Positions 33,814 to 41,473 of a stretch of 64,000 nucleotides of DNA are shown here, in pieces (within the stretch, counting starts at the first letter, position 1; every line of letters starts with the position of its first letter). The position numbers were made by a program, and so were the translations under genes. The notes beneath the pieces are model-generated. The model was not told where the DNA came from, did no database searches, and saw nothing but the letters and a program-made list of their open reading frames with translations. The stretch is from Pseudooceanicola spongiae (GTDB lineage Bacteria > Pseudomonadota > Alphaproteobacteria > Rhodobacterales > Rhodobacteraceae): assembly GCF_014899185.1 (NCBI RefSeq), contig NZ_CP045201.1:2092501-2156500 (forward strand). The letters run 5' to 3'.

Positions 33814-34710
33814 TTAGACGCAGGCCGCCTGCAAGCCCACGACAACCGCCTCAAGCGTCACCGCATCGCCGGTTGAAATCAGCACCAACCCAGTGATGTC
33901 CGGCGGCGACAAAGTCAGACTGACGCGCCGCCCGACACATTGCACCAGAACGCCCTGCCCCGTGGCCGCGTCGTGCACGCCGCCCTTGGCGCGGTGCACC
34001 GAGGGCGGCAGCCCCTCCAGCAGCGCGCGCAACCGATCCAGATCGACCGGCCCCTCCGGCTGCCAAAGCGCGGTAGAGAAATGCACATGGCTTTCGGGCG
34101 CAACAGCCGTGCCGTGCCCGCTGATGCCAAACAGCAGATCCAGCGGCAGATCGCCAGCATCGGCCCGCACCACGCCCGTGCCCGCGCATGTCTCGCCCAG
34201 CCAGTCGCGCACCTGCGCCGGATGCCCCGCCCCGACCAGATCGCCCTTGGTCAGCACCAGCAGATCCGCACTGCGCAACTGCGCGGTGATCAACGACCCG
34301 ACGAACTTGTCGCGCGCCCGCGCCTGCACCGTCTCGGCGTCGACCGCCACCAGCACCGCATCCAGCGTAAAGCCCGGCCAATGCCCCGCCGCCATGGCGA
34401 TCCGGCGCGGGTCGGCCACACCGCTCGCCTCAAGGATCAGGCGTTCGGGCGGGTCCTCCCAGGCGGCAATCGCGCTCAGCGTCTCGCCCAGATCGTCCCC
34501 GATGGAGCAGCAGACACAGCCGTTCGACAGCTCCACCACCCTCTCGCCACTGGCCCGGATCAGGGCGGCGTCGATATTGACGGGGCCGAAGTCATTCACC
34601 AGCACCGCCAGCCGCACCCCGTGATCGCCCGCCAGCGCCCGGTTGAGTATCGTCGTCTTGCCGGAGCCGAGGTAGCCCGACAGCACCGTGACCGGAATGC
34701 GCCCGCTCAT
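33814..34710 (-). CDS. CobW/COG0523-family GTPase (metal chaperone)
   Basis: The product is 298 residues. It has the Walker A GYLGSGKTT, the metal-binding GCVCCS motif (CxCC), a Walker B-type LEASGVADP region and the guanine-specifying TKGD. Such GTPases insert zinc or other metals into client enzymes. Its ATG overlaps the stop of the upstream amidohydrolase gene, a metal-dependent enzyme, so a dedicated metallation role is a reasonable inference. Confidence 0.9.
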   Translation of the reverse strand: MSGRIPVTVLSGYLGSGKTTILNRALAGDHGVRLAVLVNDFGPVNIDAALIRASGERVVELSNGCVCCSIGDDLGETLSAIAAWEDPPERLILEASGVADPRRIAMAAGHWPGFTLDAVLVAVDAETVQARARDKFVGSLITAQLRSADLLVLTKGDLVGAGHPAQVRDWLGETCAGTGVVRADAGDLPLDLLFGISGHGTAVAPESHVHFSTALWQPEGPVDLDRLRALLEGLPPSVHRAKGGVHDAATGQGVLVQCVGRRVSLTLSPPDITGLVLISTGDAVTLEAVVVGLQAACV

Positions 34711-36356
34711 CGTGCAATCGGAAACGGCGTGCCCTCGAACACCGTGCCCCAGATCGGAATATCGCGCAGCGCCTCGGGCGCCACCTCCCAGGGGTCCTGC
34801 TCCAGCACGGTGAAATCGGCCTTCTTCCCAGCCTGGATCGAGCCGACCTCGTCTTCCATCCCCAGCACATAGGCCGCGTCGATGGTGATCGCGCGCATCG
34901 CCGCACGCAGGCTGACGCGCTCCTCAGGGCACAGCACCGCGCCGGATTCCGCAATCCGGTTCACTGCCACCCAGGCCGAATTCAGCGGCATCGCCGGGGC
35001 CATGGTGAAATCGGAATGCAGCGCGAAGGGAATGCCTGCCCGCTCCACCGCGCCAAGCCGCGCCATCTGCGAGGCGCGCTCATACCCGATCGAGGCCTGC
35101 CAATAGGCCTCGCCCAATTCATGCACGTAATAGACGTTGGCCGAGACAATCGCGCCGAGGTCCTTGATCCGGCGCACCTGTTCCGGGCTGGAGACCCCGA
35201 AATGTTCAATCGTGAAGCGGTGGTTAAAGCGGGGCTTGTCGTCCTGCAGCTTCTGCAAGACCTCCAGCGCCAACTCCAACCCCAGATCGCCAGTGCAGTG
35301 GACGTGGATCTGCTTGCCCTCGGCCCAGAAGGCACGGGCGTGGGCCTCGAACGCTTCGGGGGCCATCAGCCATTCGCCGTGGTGCCCGTCGATAAAGCCC
35401 GGATCGCGCATCTGCATCAGCTCGGCAAAGAACCCTCCGTCGGTGAACAGCTTGACGCTGTTGCCGAAGAACAGCTTGTCGGTGCTGCGCCCGGCGAACC
35501 CGGCCACCCGCGCCACGTCCTCGGCCGGATCGCCGCTGAAACTGCCCCGCTGCAGGGCGCGCGGGACGATCTTCATGCGGAACGGCGTGTCGGGCCGGTC
35601 CAGCGTCGTACTCAGCACCTGCCATTCCAGCGCGTCGTTCATCAGCGGATAGGCCAGCTCTCCGATGGTGGTATGCCCGCCGAGGTGCACCGCCCGCTTC
35701 ACCAGATCGAGACCCCGCATATAGCGCTGCGGCGCCAGCAGCACCTTGTTCATCGCCTGCGTCGCAATCGCCAGCCCGGTCTCGTAGAACCGCCCCGTCT
35801 CCAGATCAATCTGAGGATGCCGCTCCAGATCCTCGCGCGCGGCGCCAAGCCATGCGATCGCCGCGTCATTGGCAATGATCTCGTGAAACGAGCGCTGCCA
35901 GACGAAGATGGGCTTCGTCGCCGAGATCGCATTCAGCGCAGCACGGTCGACATTGCCGTGCCAGATGCGGTGAAATCCCCAGGTGACAACGATCTCGTCG
36001 CTGGCCCCCTCGCCCGCCACCACCTCGGCCAGCCGGGCAAGGTAGGCCGCGTGGCTGGTCACCGGCGCGCAGGTCCGATCCGGCAGCACCCATTCCATCG
36101 CGGTGATGAAGTGGCACGGCAGCAGCATCGCCCCCAGAGTGGGATGCAGATGCGGGTCGATGAAGCCGGGCATCAGCACATGCCCCTCGAACTGCCGGTC
36201 GATCCGGTGCGGATGCGCTGCCAGCCAGGGCGCGAGCGTCTCCAGCGTGCCGACTTCGATGATGCGCCCGTCGCGCACCGCGACCGCGCTGGCCTCCGGC
36301 ATCGCATCGGTCATGGTGCGGATCTTGCGGGCAGTGAAAACGGTGATCTCGGACAT
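34707..36356 (-). CDS. YtcJ-type metal-dependent amidohydrolase
   Basis: The product is 549 residues. The amidohydrolase fold is seen in the N-terminal GFIDPHLHPTLG (HxH metal motif), the later IHVHCTGDLGLELAL and FTIEHFG, and the C-terminal FALHSDFTMAP followed by SIQAGKKADFTVLEQDP. No signal peptide is present. YtcJ-like enzymes hydrolyse amide or N-acyl bonds; the substrate is unknown. It is coupled to the CobW-type gene, diverges with the XRE-cupin gene from the ABC transporter, and probably processes the imported compound. Confidence 0.9.
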   Translation of the reverse strand: MSEITVFTARKIRTMTDAMPEASAVAVRDGRIIEVGTLETLAPWLAAHPHRIDRQFEGHVLMPGFIDPHLHPTLGAMLLPCHFITAMEWVLPDRTCAPVTSHAAYLARLAEVVAGEGASDEIVVTWGFHRIWHGNVDRAALNAISATKPIFVWQRSFHEIIANDAAIAWLGAAREDLERHPQIDLETGRFYETGLAIATQAMNKVLLAPQRYMRGLDLVKRAVHLGGHTTIGELAYPLMNDALEWQVLSTTLDRPDTPFRMKIVPRALQRGSFSGDPAEDVARVAGFAGRSTDKLFFGNSVKLFTDGGFFAELMQMRDPGFIDGHHGEWLMAPEAFEAHARAFWAEGKQIHVHCTGDLGLELALEVLQKLQDDKPRFNHRFTIEHFGVSSPEQVRRIKDLGAIVSANVYYVHELGEAYWQASIGYERASQMARLGAVERAGIPFALHSDFTMAPAMPLNSAWVAVNRIAESGAVLCPEERVSLRAAMRAITIDAAYVLGMEDEVGSIQAGKKADFTVLEQDPWEVAPEALRDIPIWGTVFEGTPFPIAR

Positions 36357-36386
36357 AGCAAAGGCCCCTTGCGGCAGTGATCCCTG

Positions 36387-37001
36387 TCAGAAATTCGCTG
36401 AGCTGAACGACCAGACGATCACGGTGTTCACCGCGCCGGGATTGCGGCACCAGTGTCGACCCGTCGCGGTCATCTGGAAACTGTCGCCCGCCTCCAGCAG
36501 AAGCGTCTGCCCGTCGATCTTCAGCTCCAGCTGGCCCGAGACGACGAAACCGCCCTCCTCGCCCTTGCGCTCGCGTCCCTCCTCGCCGGTGCCGGCACCG
36601 GGGGCGAAGGTGGTCATCACCATCTCCAGCCCGCCGGTCAGATGCGGCGACAGCAGCTCCTCGCGTACCCCCGCCTGACTGAGGTTGATTTCCCGCCGGT
36701 TGCCGCGCCGCACCACGAAGTCGCTCTCGGGCGATTCCTCAGCGGCAGTAGCAGAGAAGAACCAGCTGATCGAGACGTCGAGCGTGCGCGCAATCTTATC
36801 CAGCGTGTCCAGCGTGATCGGGCTGACACCCCTCTCAAGCTCGCTCAGATGCCCGACAGAGCGGCCAATCGCCCCGGCCAGATCCGTCAGCGTCAGCCCC
36901 CGCGCGCGCCGTAGCTCTCTGATCTGACGCCCCGCTGGCAGGGTCGAGCCTTCGCCATAGGCCTGCGCCTGTTTCCGTTTGCCCGTGCTCTTCGCCGCCA
37001 T
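36387..37001 (-). CDS. XRE-cupin regulator (PuuR-like)
   Basis: The product is 204 residues. The helix-turn-helix lies at about 25-80 (IRELRRARGLTLTDLAGAIGRSVGHLSELERG) and a cupin domain at about 125-200 (GGLEMVMTTFAPGAGTG, GFVVSGQLELKIDGQTLLLEAGDSF). PuuR-type proteins repress amine catabolic genes and respond to a small ligand bound in the cupin. It stands between the amidohydrolase operon and the divergent transporter operon, next to a palindromic operator candidate at 37017-37038. Confidence 0.92.
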   Translation of the reverse strand: MAAKSTGKRKQAQAYGEGSTLPAGRQIRELRRARGLTLTDLAGAIGRSVGHLSELERGVSPITLDTLDKIARTLDVSISWFFSATAAEESPESDFVVRRGNRREINLSQAGVREELLSPHLTGGLEMVMTTFAPGAGTGEEGRERKGEEGGFVVSGQLELKIDGQTLLLEAGDSFQMTATGRHWCRNPGAVNTVIVWSFSSANF

Positions 37002-37016
37002 CGATTTTTTCCCGTC

Positions 37017-37038
37017 AAATTTCGCATTGGTGAAATTT
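37017..37038. promoter_or_regulatory. Candidate XRE-cupin operator
   Basis: Inverted repeat AAATTTCGC-ATTG-GTGAAATTT with one mismatched pair, in the divergent region between the regulator (start 37001) and the transporter (start 37072). A further half-site-like AAATTTTCACC lies just inside the transporter gene. Confidence 0.5.
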
Positions 37039-37071
37039 TTGTTGCATTATTTCGATTCTCCCGCAAGTCTC

Positions 37072-38817
37072 ATGAAAATTCAGGGGCAAATTTTCACCAA
37101 AAAGACCCCGCGCCGTCCAGCCAACAGGAAAACCCCAATTCTTGCACATCTCTCCAGATCGTTACGCGGCGCGGCGCCACTTGCCCTTGCCGCAGCCCTC
37201 AGCTTTGCCCCCGCAGCCCATGCCCAAGACGGTGGCACGCTGAACATGTTCACCTCGGGCTATCGCACGCTGAACCCTGCCGTGCAGTCCGGCGCGGCAA
37301 CCGGCGTGCCCGGCTCGCAGATCTTCGCGGGCCTGATGACAGTCGGCGCGGACTACGCGATCCAGCCCTACCTCGCGCAAAGCTGGACCGTCTCGGTCGA
37401 CCAGCTGACCGTCACCTTCACGCTGACGCCAAACGCGCATTTCCACGACGGCACCACGATCACGGGCGAGGATGTGAAATTCTCGCTTGAGGCCGTGCGC
37501 GAAAACCATCCCTTCGGCGCGGCGATGTTCGGCAATGTCGCCTCGATCGACGTGCCCGATGACACGACGGTCGTGCTGCATCTCAGCCAGCCGGTGCCGG
37601 GGTTGATGTATGCCTTTCAACCACTGCTGATGCCGATCCTGCCAAAGCATGTCTACGGCGATGGTCAGCCCCTCAAGACCCACCCGCGCAACATGGAAAA
37701 CGTCGTCGGCTCCGGCCCCTTCAAGGTGGCCGAGAATGCCCCAGCCGAACGTCTGGTTCTGGTCAAGAACGACGACTTCTTCCTGCCCGGCAAGCCGCAC
37801 CTCGACAAGATCGTCTTTCCGGTTGTGAAGGACCCGCTGACCCGTGTGCTGATGCTGGAGAAGGGCGAGATCGACTATGCCCCCTTCGCCGGCCTGCGCC
37901 CCAACGATGCCAGCCGTCTGGAAAAGACCAAGGGCGTCAACGTCACGACCGAGGGCTACGACGCCATCGGCTATGTCCACTACCTTGAGATGAACCTGCG
38001 TAACGCCCCCTTCAGCGACCATGCAGTGCGCGAGGCGCTGGCCCATGCCATCGACACCGGCTTCCTGTCCAAGGTGATCTTTGGCGGCCGCACCGTGCCC
38101 GGCACCGGCCCGCTGCACACCGGCAACCCCTTCTATAGTGCTGACGTGCCGATGTACGCCCCCGACATGGACCTCGCCGCGCAGATGCTGGACGAGGCAG
38201 GCTATCCCGTCGGCGCGGACGGCACGCGGTTTGCCTTCACCCTCGACGTGCCGAGCTGGGCGCCCCAGGCGCATGTGCCCATGGCCGAATATATTCAGGC
38301 GCAGCTGGCCAAGCTGAACATCACGGTCGAGCTGCGCAAGGCCCCCGACTTCGGCACATGGGTCAAACGCATCGCCGCCTTCGACTATGACGCGACGATG
38401 AACGGCTCGTTCAACTACCCCGACCCGACCATCGGCGTGCAGCGTCATTTCGACTGCGACAACATCAAACCGGTGATCTGGGCCAATACCGAGGGCTACT
38501 GCAACCCCGATATGGACGCCCTGCTGGACGCCGCCGCGGTTGAGCCGGACTTTGAAAAACGCGCCCTGCGCAACGCCATCCTGCCCGTCGTCACCTTCGC
38601 CGGTCTGCAGTTCGGGCAGGTCATCTCTGGTGCCGTGCTGGTCGAGACGGTCTTCGCCTGGCCCGGCCTCGGCACGCTGGCCTATGAATCGATCCTGCGC
38701 CGCGACACCCCCACCCTGCTGGGCATCCTGTTCTTCTCGGCGCTGATGGTCATCGTGATGAACATGCTCACCGACGTCGTCTACCGCCGCATCGACCCGA
38801 GGATCAAAGCCAGATGA
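37072..38817 (+). CDS. In-frame fusion: peptide-type ABC solute-binding protein joined to the C-terminus of permease 1
   Basis: The 581-residue product starts with a signal peptide (cleavage near AAHAQ) and is a family-5 (DppA-type) binding protein up to about residue 497 (NPDMDALLDAAAVEPDFEKR). It then changes abruptly into the last 84 residues of a DppB-type permease (NAILPVVTFAGLQFGQVISG, VETVFAWPGLGTLAYES). The missing block is the end of the binding protein and most of the permease. The frame is kept, with short GC-rich similarity (CGCGCCCTG) at the junction near 38560. As drawn, the transporter lacks a working first permease. Confidence 0.85.
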   Translation: MKIQGQIFTKKTPRRPANRKTPILAHLSRSLRGAAPLALAAALSFAPAAHAQDGGTLNMFTSGYRTLNPAVQSGAATGVPGSQIFAGLMTVGADYAIQPYLAQSWTVSVDQLTVTFTLTPNAHFHDGTTITGEDVKFSLEAVRENHPFGAAMFGNVASIDVPDDTTVVLHLSQPVPGLMYAFQPLLMPILPKHVYGDGQPLKTHPRNMENVVGSGPFKVAENAPAERLVLVKNDDFFLPGKPHLDKIVFPVVKDPLTRVLMLEKGEIDYAPFAGLRPNDASRLEKTKGVNVTTEGYDAIGYVHYLEMNLRNAPFSDHAVREALAHAIDTGFLSKVIFGGRTVPGTGPLHTGNPFYSADVPMYAPDMDLAAQMLDEAGYPVGADGTRFAFTLDVPSWAPQAHVPMAEYIQAQLAKLNITVELRKAPDFGTWVKRIAAFDYDATMNGSFNYPDPTIGVQRHFDCDNIKPVIWANTEGYCNPDMDALLDAAAVEPDFEKRALRNAILPVVTFAGLQFGQVISGAVLVETVFAWPGLGTLAYESILRRDTPTLLGILFFSALMVIVMNMLTDVVYRRIDPRIKAR

Positions 38818-39434
38818 GCGACATCACCTCAGCGCCCCTGAACGCCCCCACCCCCGTCTCGCCCGGACGCCAGGCCTGGGCCATGTTCCGCCAGAACCAC
38901 GCCGCCGTCTTCGGCCTTGCCATCCTTGGCCTCATCTTCACCGTCTCGCTCTTCGGTCCCCTGCTTTATACCGTCTCGCCGCGTGAGATGGTCTGGATGC
39001 CGCTGACGCCACCGGGCCAGTCCGAGTATCTCCTCGGCCTCGTCTCCTGGACCTCGACCGCGCGCCTGACCCGGGCCGAGTTCATGCGCCTGCGCGAGAT
39101 GGACTACGTCAAGGCCGAACGCTCCATCGGGGCGGGCAATGCGCGGCTGATCTGGCGCGTCATTCTGCCGAACGCCGCGCCGCCGCTGATCGTGGTCGCC
39201 GCCCTCAGCATCGGCTCGGCAATCCTGTTCGAGGCCGGCCTGTCCTTCCTCGGCCTGTCCGATCCCAACGCCACCAGCTGGGGCCGCATGATCGGTGACA
39301 ACCGCCCCTATATCCTCGACAGCTCCTGGGGCGTCACATTTCCCGGCCTGTGCATCTTCCTCACCGTGCTGGCGATCAGCCTTGTCGGTGACGGGCTGAA
39401 CGATGCCTTCAACCCCAGACTGAGGCAGCGCTGA
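38814..39434 (+). CDS. DppC-type ABC permease with internal deletion
   Basis: The product is 206 residues, against about 290 for the family. The N-terminal membrane segment and the region up to GQSEYLLG are normal. The sequence then jumps to LVSWTSTARLTRAEFMRLREMDY, the EAA-loop region, so about 85 residues with two or more transmembrane helices are missing. The C-terminal half (LIVVAALSIGSAILFEAGLSFLGL) is intact. The frame is preserved. It overlaps the fused gene by ATGA and the next gene by one base. A functional permease is unlikely. Confidence 0.85.
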   Translation: MSDITSAPLNAPTPVSPGRQAWAMFRQNHAAVFGLAILGLIFTVSLFGPLLYTVSPREMVWMPLTPPGQSEYLLGLVSWTSTARLTRAEFMRLREMDYVKAERSIGAGNARLIWRVILPNAAPPLIVVAALSIGSAILFEAGLSFLGLSDPNATSWGRMIGDNRPYILDSSWGVTFPGLCIFLTVLAISLVGDGLNDAFNPRLRQR

Positions 39435-40429
39435 TGACCACCCCCCTCCTCTCCGTCCGCAATCTTGAGATTTCCTTTCGCAGTGGCGGGCAGGACATCC
39501 CCGTGGTGCGCGACCTGTCGTTCGACCTTTCGTCCGGTGAAATCCTCGGCATCGTTGGCGAGTCCGGCTGCGGCAAAAGCATCACAGCCCTGTCGCTGAT
39601 CGGACTGGTGCCCTCGCCCCCGGGGCGCATTTCGGGCGGGCAGATCCTGTTTCAGGGCGAAGACCTCGTGCAGGCGTCTCAGGCCCGCCTGAACGCCGTG
39701 CGCGGCAACGATATCTCGATGGTGTTTCAGGAACCCATGACCTCGCTCAACCCGGTGTTTTCCATTGGCGAACAGATTGCCGAGACCGCCCGCGCCCACT
39801 TCGGCCTCACCCGCGCCAAGGCCTGGGCCCGCGCGGTCGAGATGCTGGCCCTCGTCGGCATCCCCTCGCCTGCGAAACGCGCCCATGACTATCCGCACCA
39901 GCTGTCGGGCGGCATGAGGCAGCGCGTCATGATCGCCATCGCGCTGGTGTGCGAGCCGAAGATCCTGATCGCGGACGAGCCGACAACCGCGCTGGATGTC
40001 ACCGTGCAGGCGCAGATCTTCGATCTGTTTCAAGAGCTTCAGCAAAAGATCGACGCCGCGATCATCCTCATCACCCACGACATCGGCGTCGTCGCCCAGA
40101 TGACCGACCGCGTCATGGTGATGTACGCGGGCCGCAAGATCGAGGAAGGCCCGGTCACGGAGTTTCTCGGCGATCCGCGTCACCCCTACACCCGAGGCCT
40201 GATCAGCTGCATCCCCCGGCTGAGCCTGCCACCGCAGGATCACCCCGCTCCGCTGTTTGAAATCCCCGGCGTGGTGCCCGCGCCAAAGGACCTTGGCCGC
40301 CCAGGCTGCGCCTTCGCGCCGCGTTGCGCCGGGGTTCAGCCCCGCTGCCACACCGAAACCCCGGCCCTGAGCACCCGCGCCCCCGGCCGCGCCGTCGCCT
40401 GCTGGCTGGAAACCGAGGACGCCCTATGA
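39434..40429 (+). CDS. Peptide/nickel-type ABC transporter ATP-binding protein (DppD-like)
   Basis: The product is 331 residues. The Walker A is GESGCGKS, the signature [14 protein letters not shown], and the Walker [13 protein letters not shown]. The C-terminal oligopeptide-transporter domain carries Cys-containing [15 protein letters not shown], which in relatives can hold an Fe-S cluster. It is intact, unlike the permease genes upstream. Start and stop overlap the neighbouring genes, so it is one operon. Confidence 0.95.
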   Translation: MTTPLLSVRNLEISFRSGGQDIPVVRDLSFDLSSGEILGIVGESGCGKSITALSLIGLVPSPPGRISGGQILFQGEDLVQASQARLNAVRGNDISMVFQEPMTSLNPVFSIGEQIAETARAHFGLTRAKAWARAVEMLALVGIPSPAKRAHDYPHQLSGGMRQRVMIAIALVCEPKILIADEPTTALDVTVQAQIFDLFQELQQKIDAAIILITHDIGVVAQMTDRVMVMYAGRKIEEGPVTEFLGDPRHPYTRGLISCIPRLSLPPQDHPAPLFEIPGVVPAPKDLGRPGCAFAPRCAGVQPRCHTETPALSTRAPGRAVACWLETEDAL

Positions 40430-41424
40430 CCGCTCCAGTTCTCGAGGTTGAAAACCTCAAGGTCCATTTCCCGCTGCCGGGCGGAGAGGCGGTTCATGCC
40501 GTCGACGGGCTGTCTTTTTCTCTGCCCGCGGGCCTCGCCTTCGGGCTTGTCGGGGAAAGCGGCTCGGGCAAGACCACAGCCGCCATGGCCTGTGCCCGCC
40601 TGACCGAGATCACCTCCGGCCAGATCCGGCTGAGCGGGCGCGACATCACCGCCCTGCAGGGGACCGCACTGAAGGACGCCCGCCGCGATGTGCAGGTGGT
40701 GTTCCAGGACCCCTATGCCTCGCTCAACCCGCGCGAACGGGCCGGGGCCATCGTGCGCCGCCCCCTCGATCTGCTGAAGATCGGCACGCCAGCCCAGCGC
40801 GACGCCCGCGTGGATGAGCTCTTCGCCCTTGTCGGCCTGCGCCCCGATCAGAAGGCGCTGTTTCCGCACCAGTTCTCCGGCGGTCAGCGCCAGCGGATCG
40901 GCATCGCCCGGGCGCTGGCGACGGGGCCGAAACTGCTGGTCTGTGATGAGCCCGTCTCGGCCCTCGACGTCGCCATTCAGGCGCAGATCCTCAACCTTCT
41001 GGCGCGTCTCAAGGCCGACCTCGGCCTGTCGTTCCTGTTCATCAGCCACGACCTCGCCGTCGTGCAGCACCTGTGCGACCGCATAGCGGTCATGTATCTC
41101 GGTAAGATTGTCGAGATCGCCTCGCGCCGCGACCTCTTCACCACGCCGATGCACCCCTATACCCACGCGCTGATCTCGGCCGTGCCCTCGCCCCACACCG
41201 CCGCCAGCCGCATCCGTCTGCAAGGCGACCCGCCCAGCCCGATCAACCCGCCCAAGGGATGCCGTTTCGCCGGGCGATGCGCCCATGCGCAAGACATCTG
41301 TCATCGCGTCATGCCGACACTGATCGCGAACGACACCGACCACGCCGTCGCCTGCCACCGCGCCCATGACCCCGTGGTCGCCGCCGCCCGCACCGTCCTT
41401 CCGCGCAGCGCCCAATCCGCCTGA
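40426..41424 (+). CDS. Peptide/nickel-type ABC transporter ATP-binding protein (DppF-like)
   Basis: The product is 332 residues from the ATG at 40426, which overlaps the previous stop as ATGA. It has Walker A GESGSGKTT, Q-loop VVFQDPYASLNPR, signature SGGQRQRIGIARAL, Walker B LLVCDEPVSALD and the C-terminal PKGCRFAGRCAHAQDIC. With the upstream ATPase it should energise the peptide-type transporter of this operon. Confidence 0.95.
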   Translation: MTAPVLEVENLKVHFPLPGGEAVHAVDGLSFSLPAGLAFGLVGESGSGKTTAAMACARLTEITSGQIRLSGRDITALQGTALKDARRDVQVVFQDPYASLNPRERAGAIVRRPLDLLKIGTPAQRDARVDELFALVGLRPDQKALFPHQFSGGQRQRIGIARALATGPKLLVCDEPVSALDVAIQAQILNLLARLKADLGLSFLFISHDLAVVQHLCDRIAVMYLGKIVEIASRRDLFTTPMHPYTHALISAVPSPHTAASRIRLQGDPPSPINPPKGCRFAGRCAHAQDICHRVMPTLIANDTDHAVACHRAHDPVVAAARTVLPRSAQSA

Positions 41425-41473
41425 CGCCCCCTTTCCCAGACCAATCCGCCCGCAAGGGCGCGGAGACCCCACC

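Noticed and set aside
34614..36380. Very long plus-strand frames opposite the amidohydrolase, chaperonin and bet genes
   Set aside because: They are antisense shadows caused by high GC at third codon positions; the opposite strand carries clear families.
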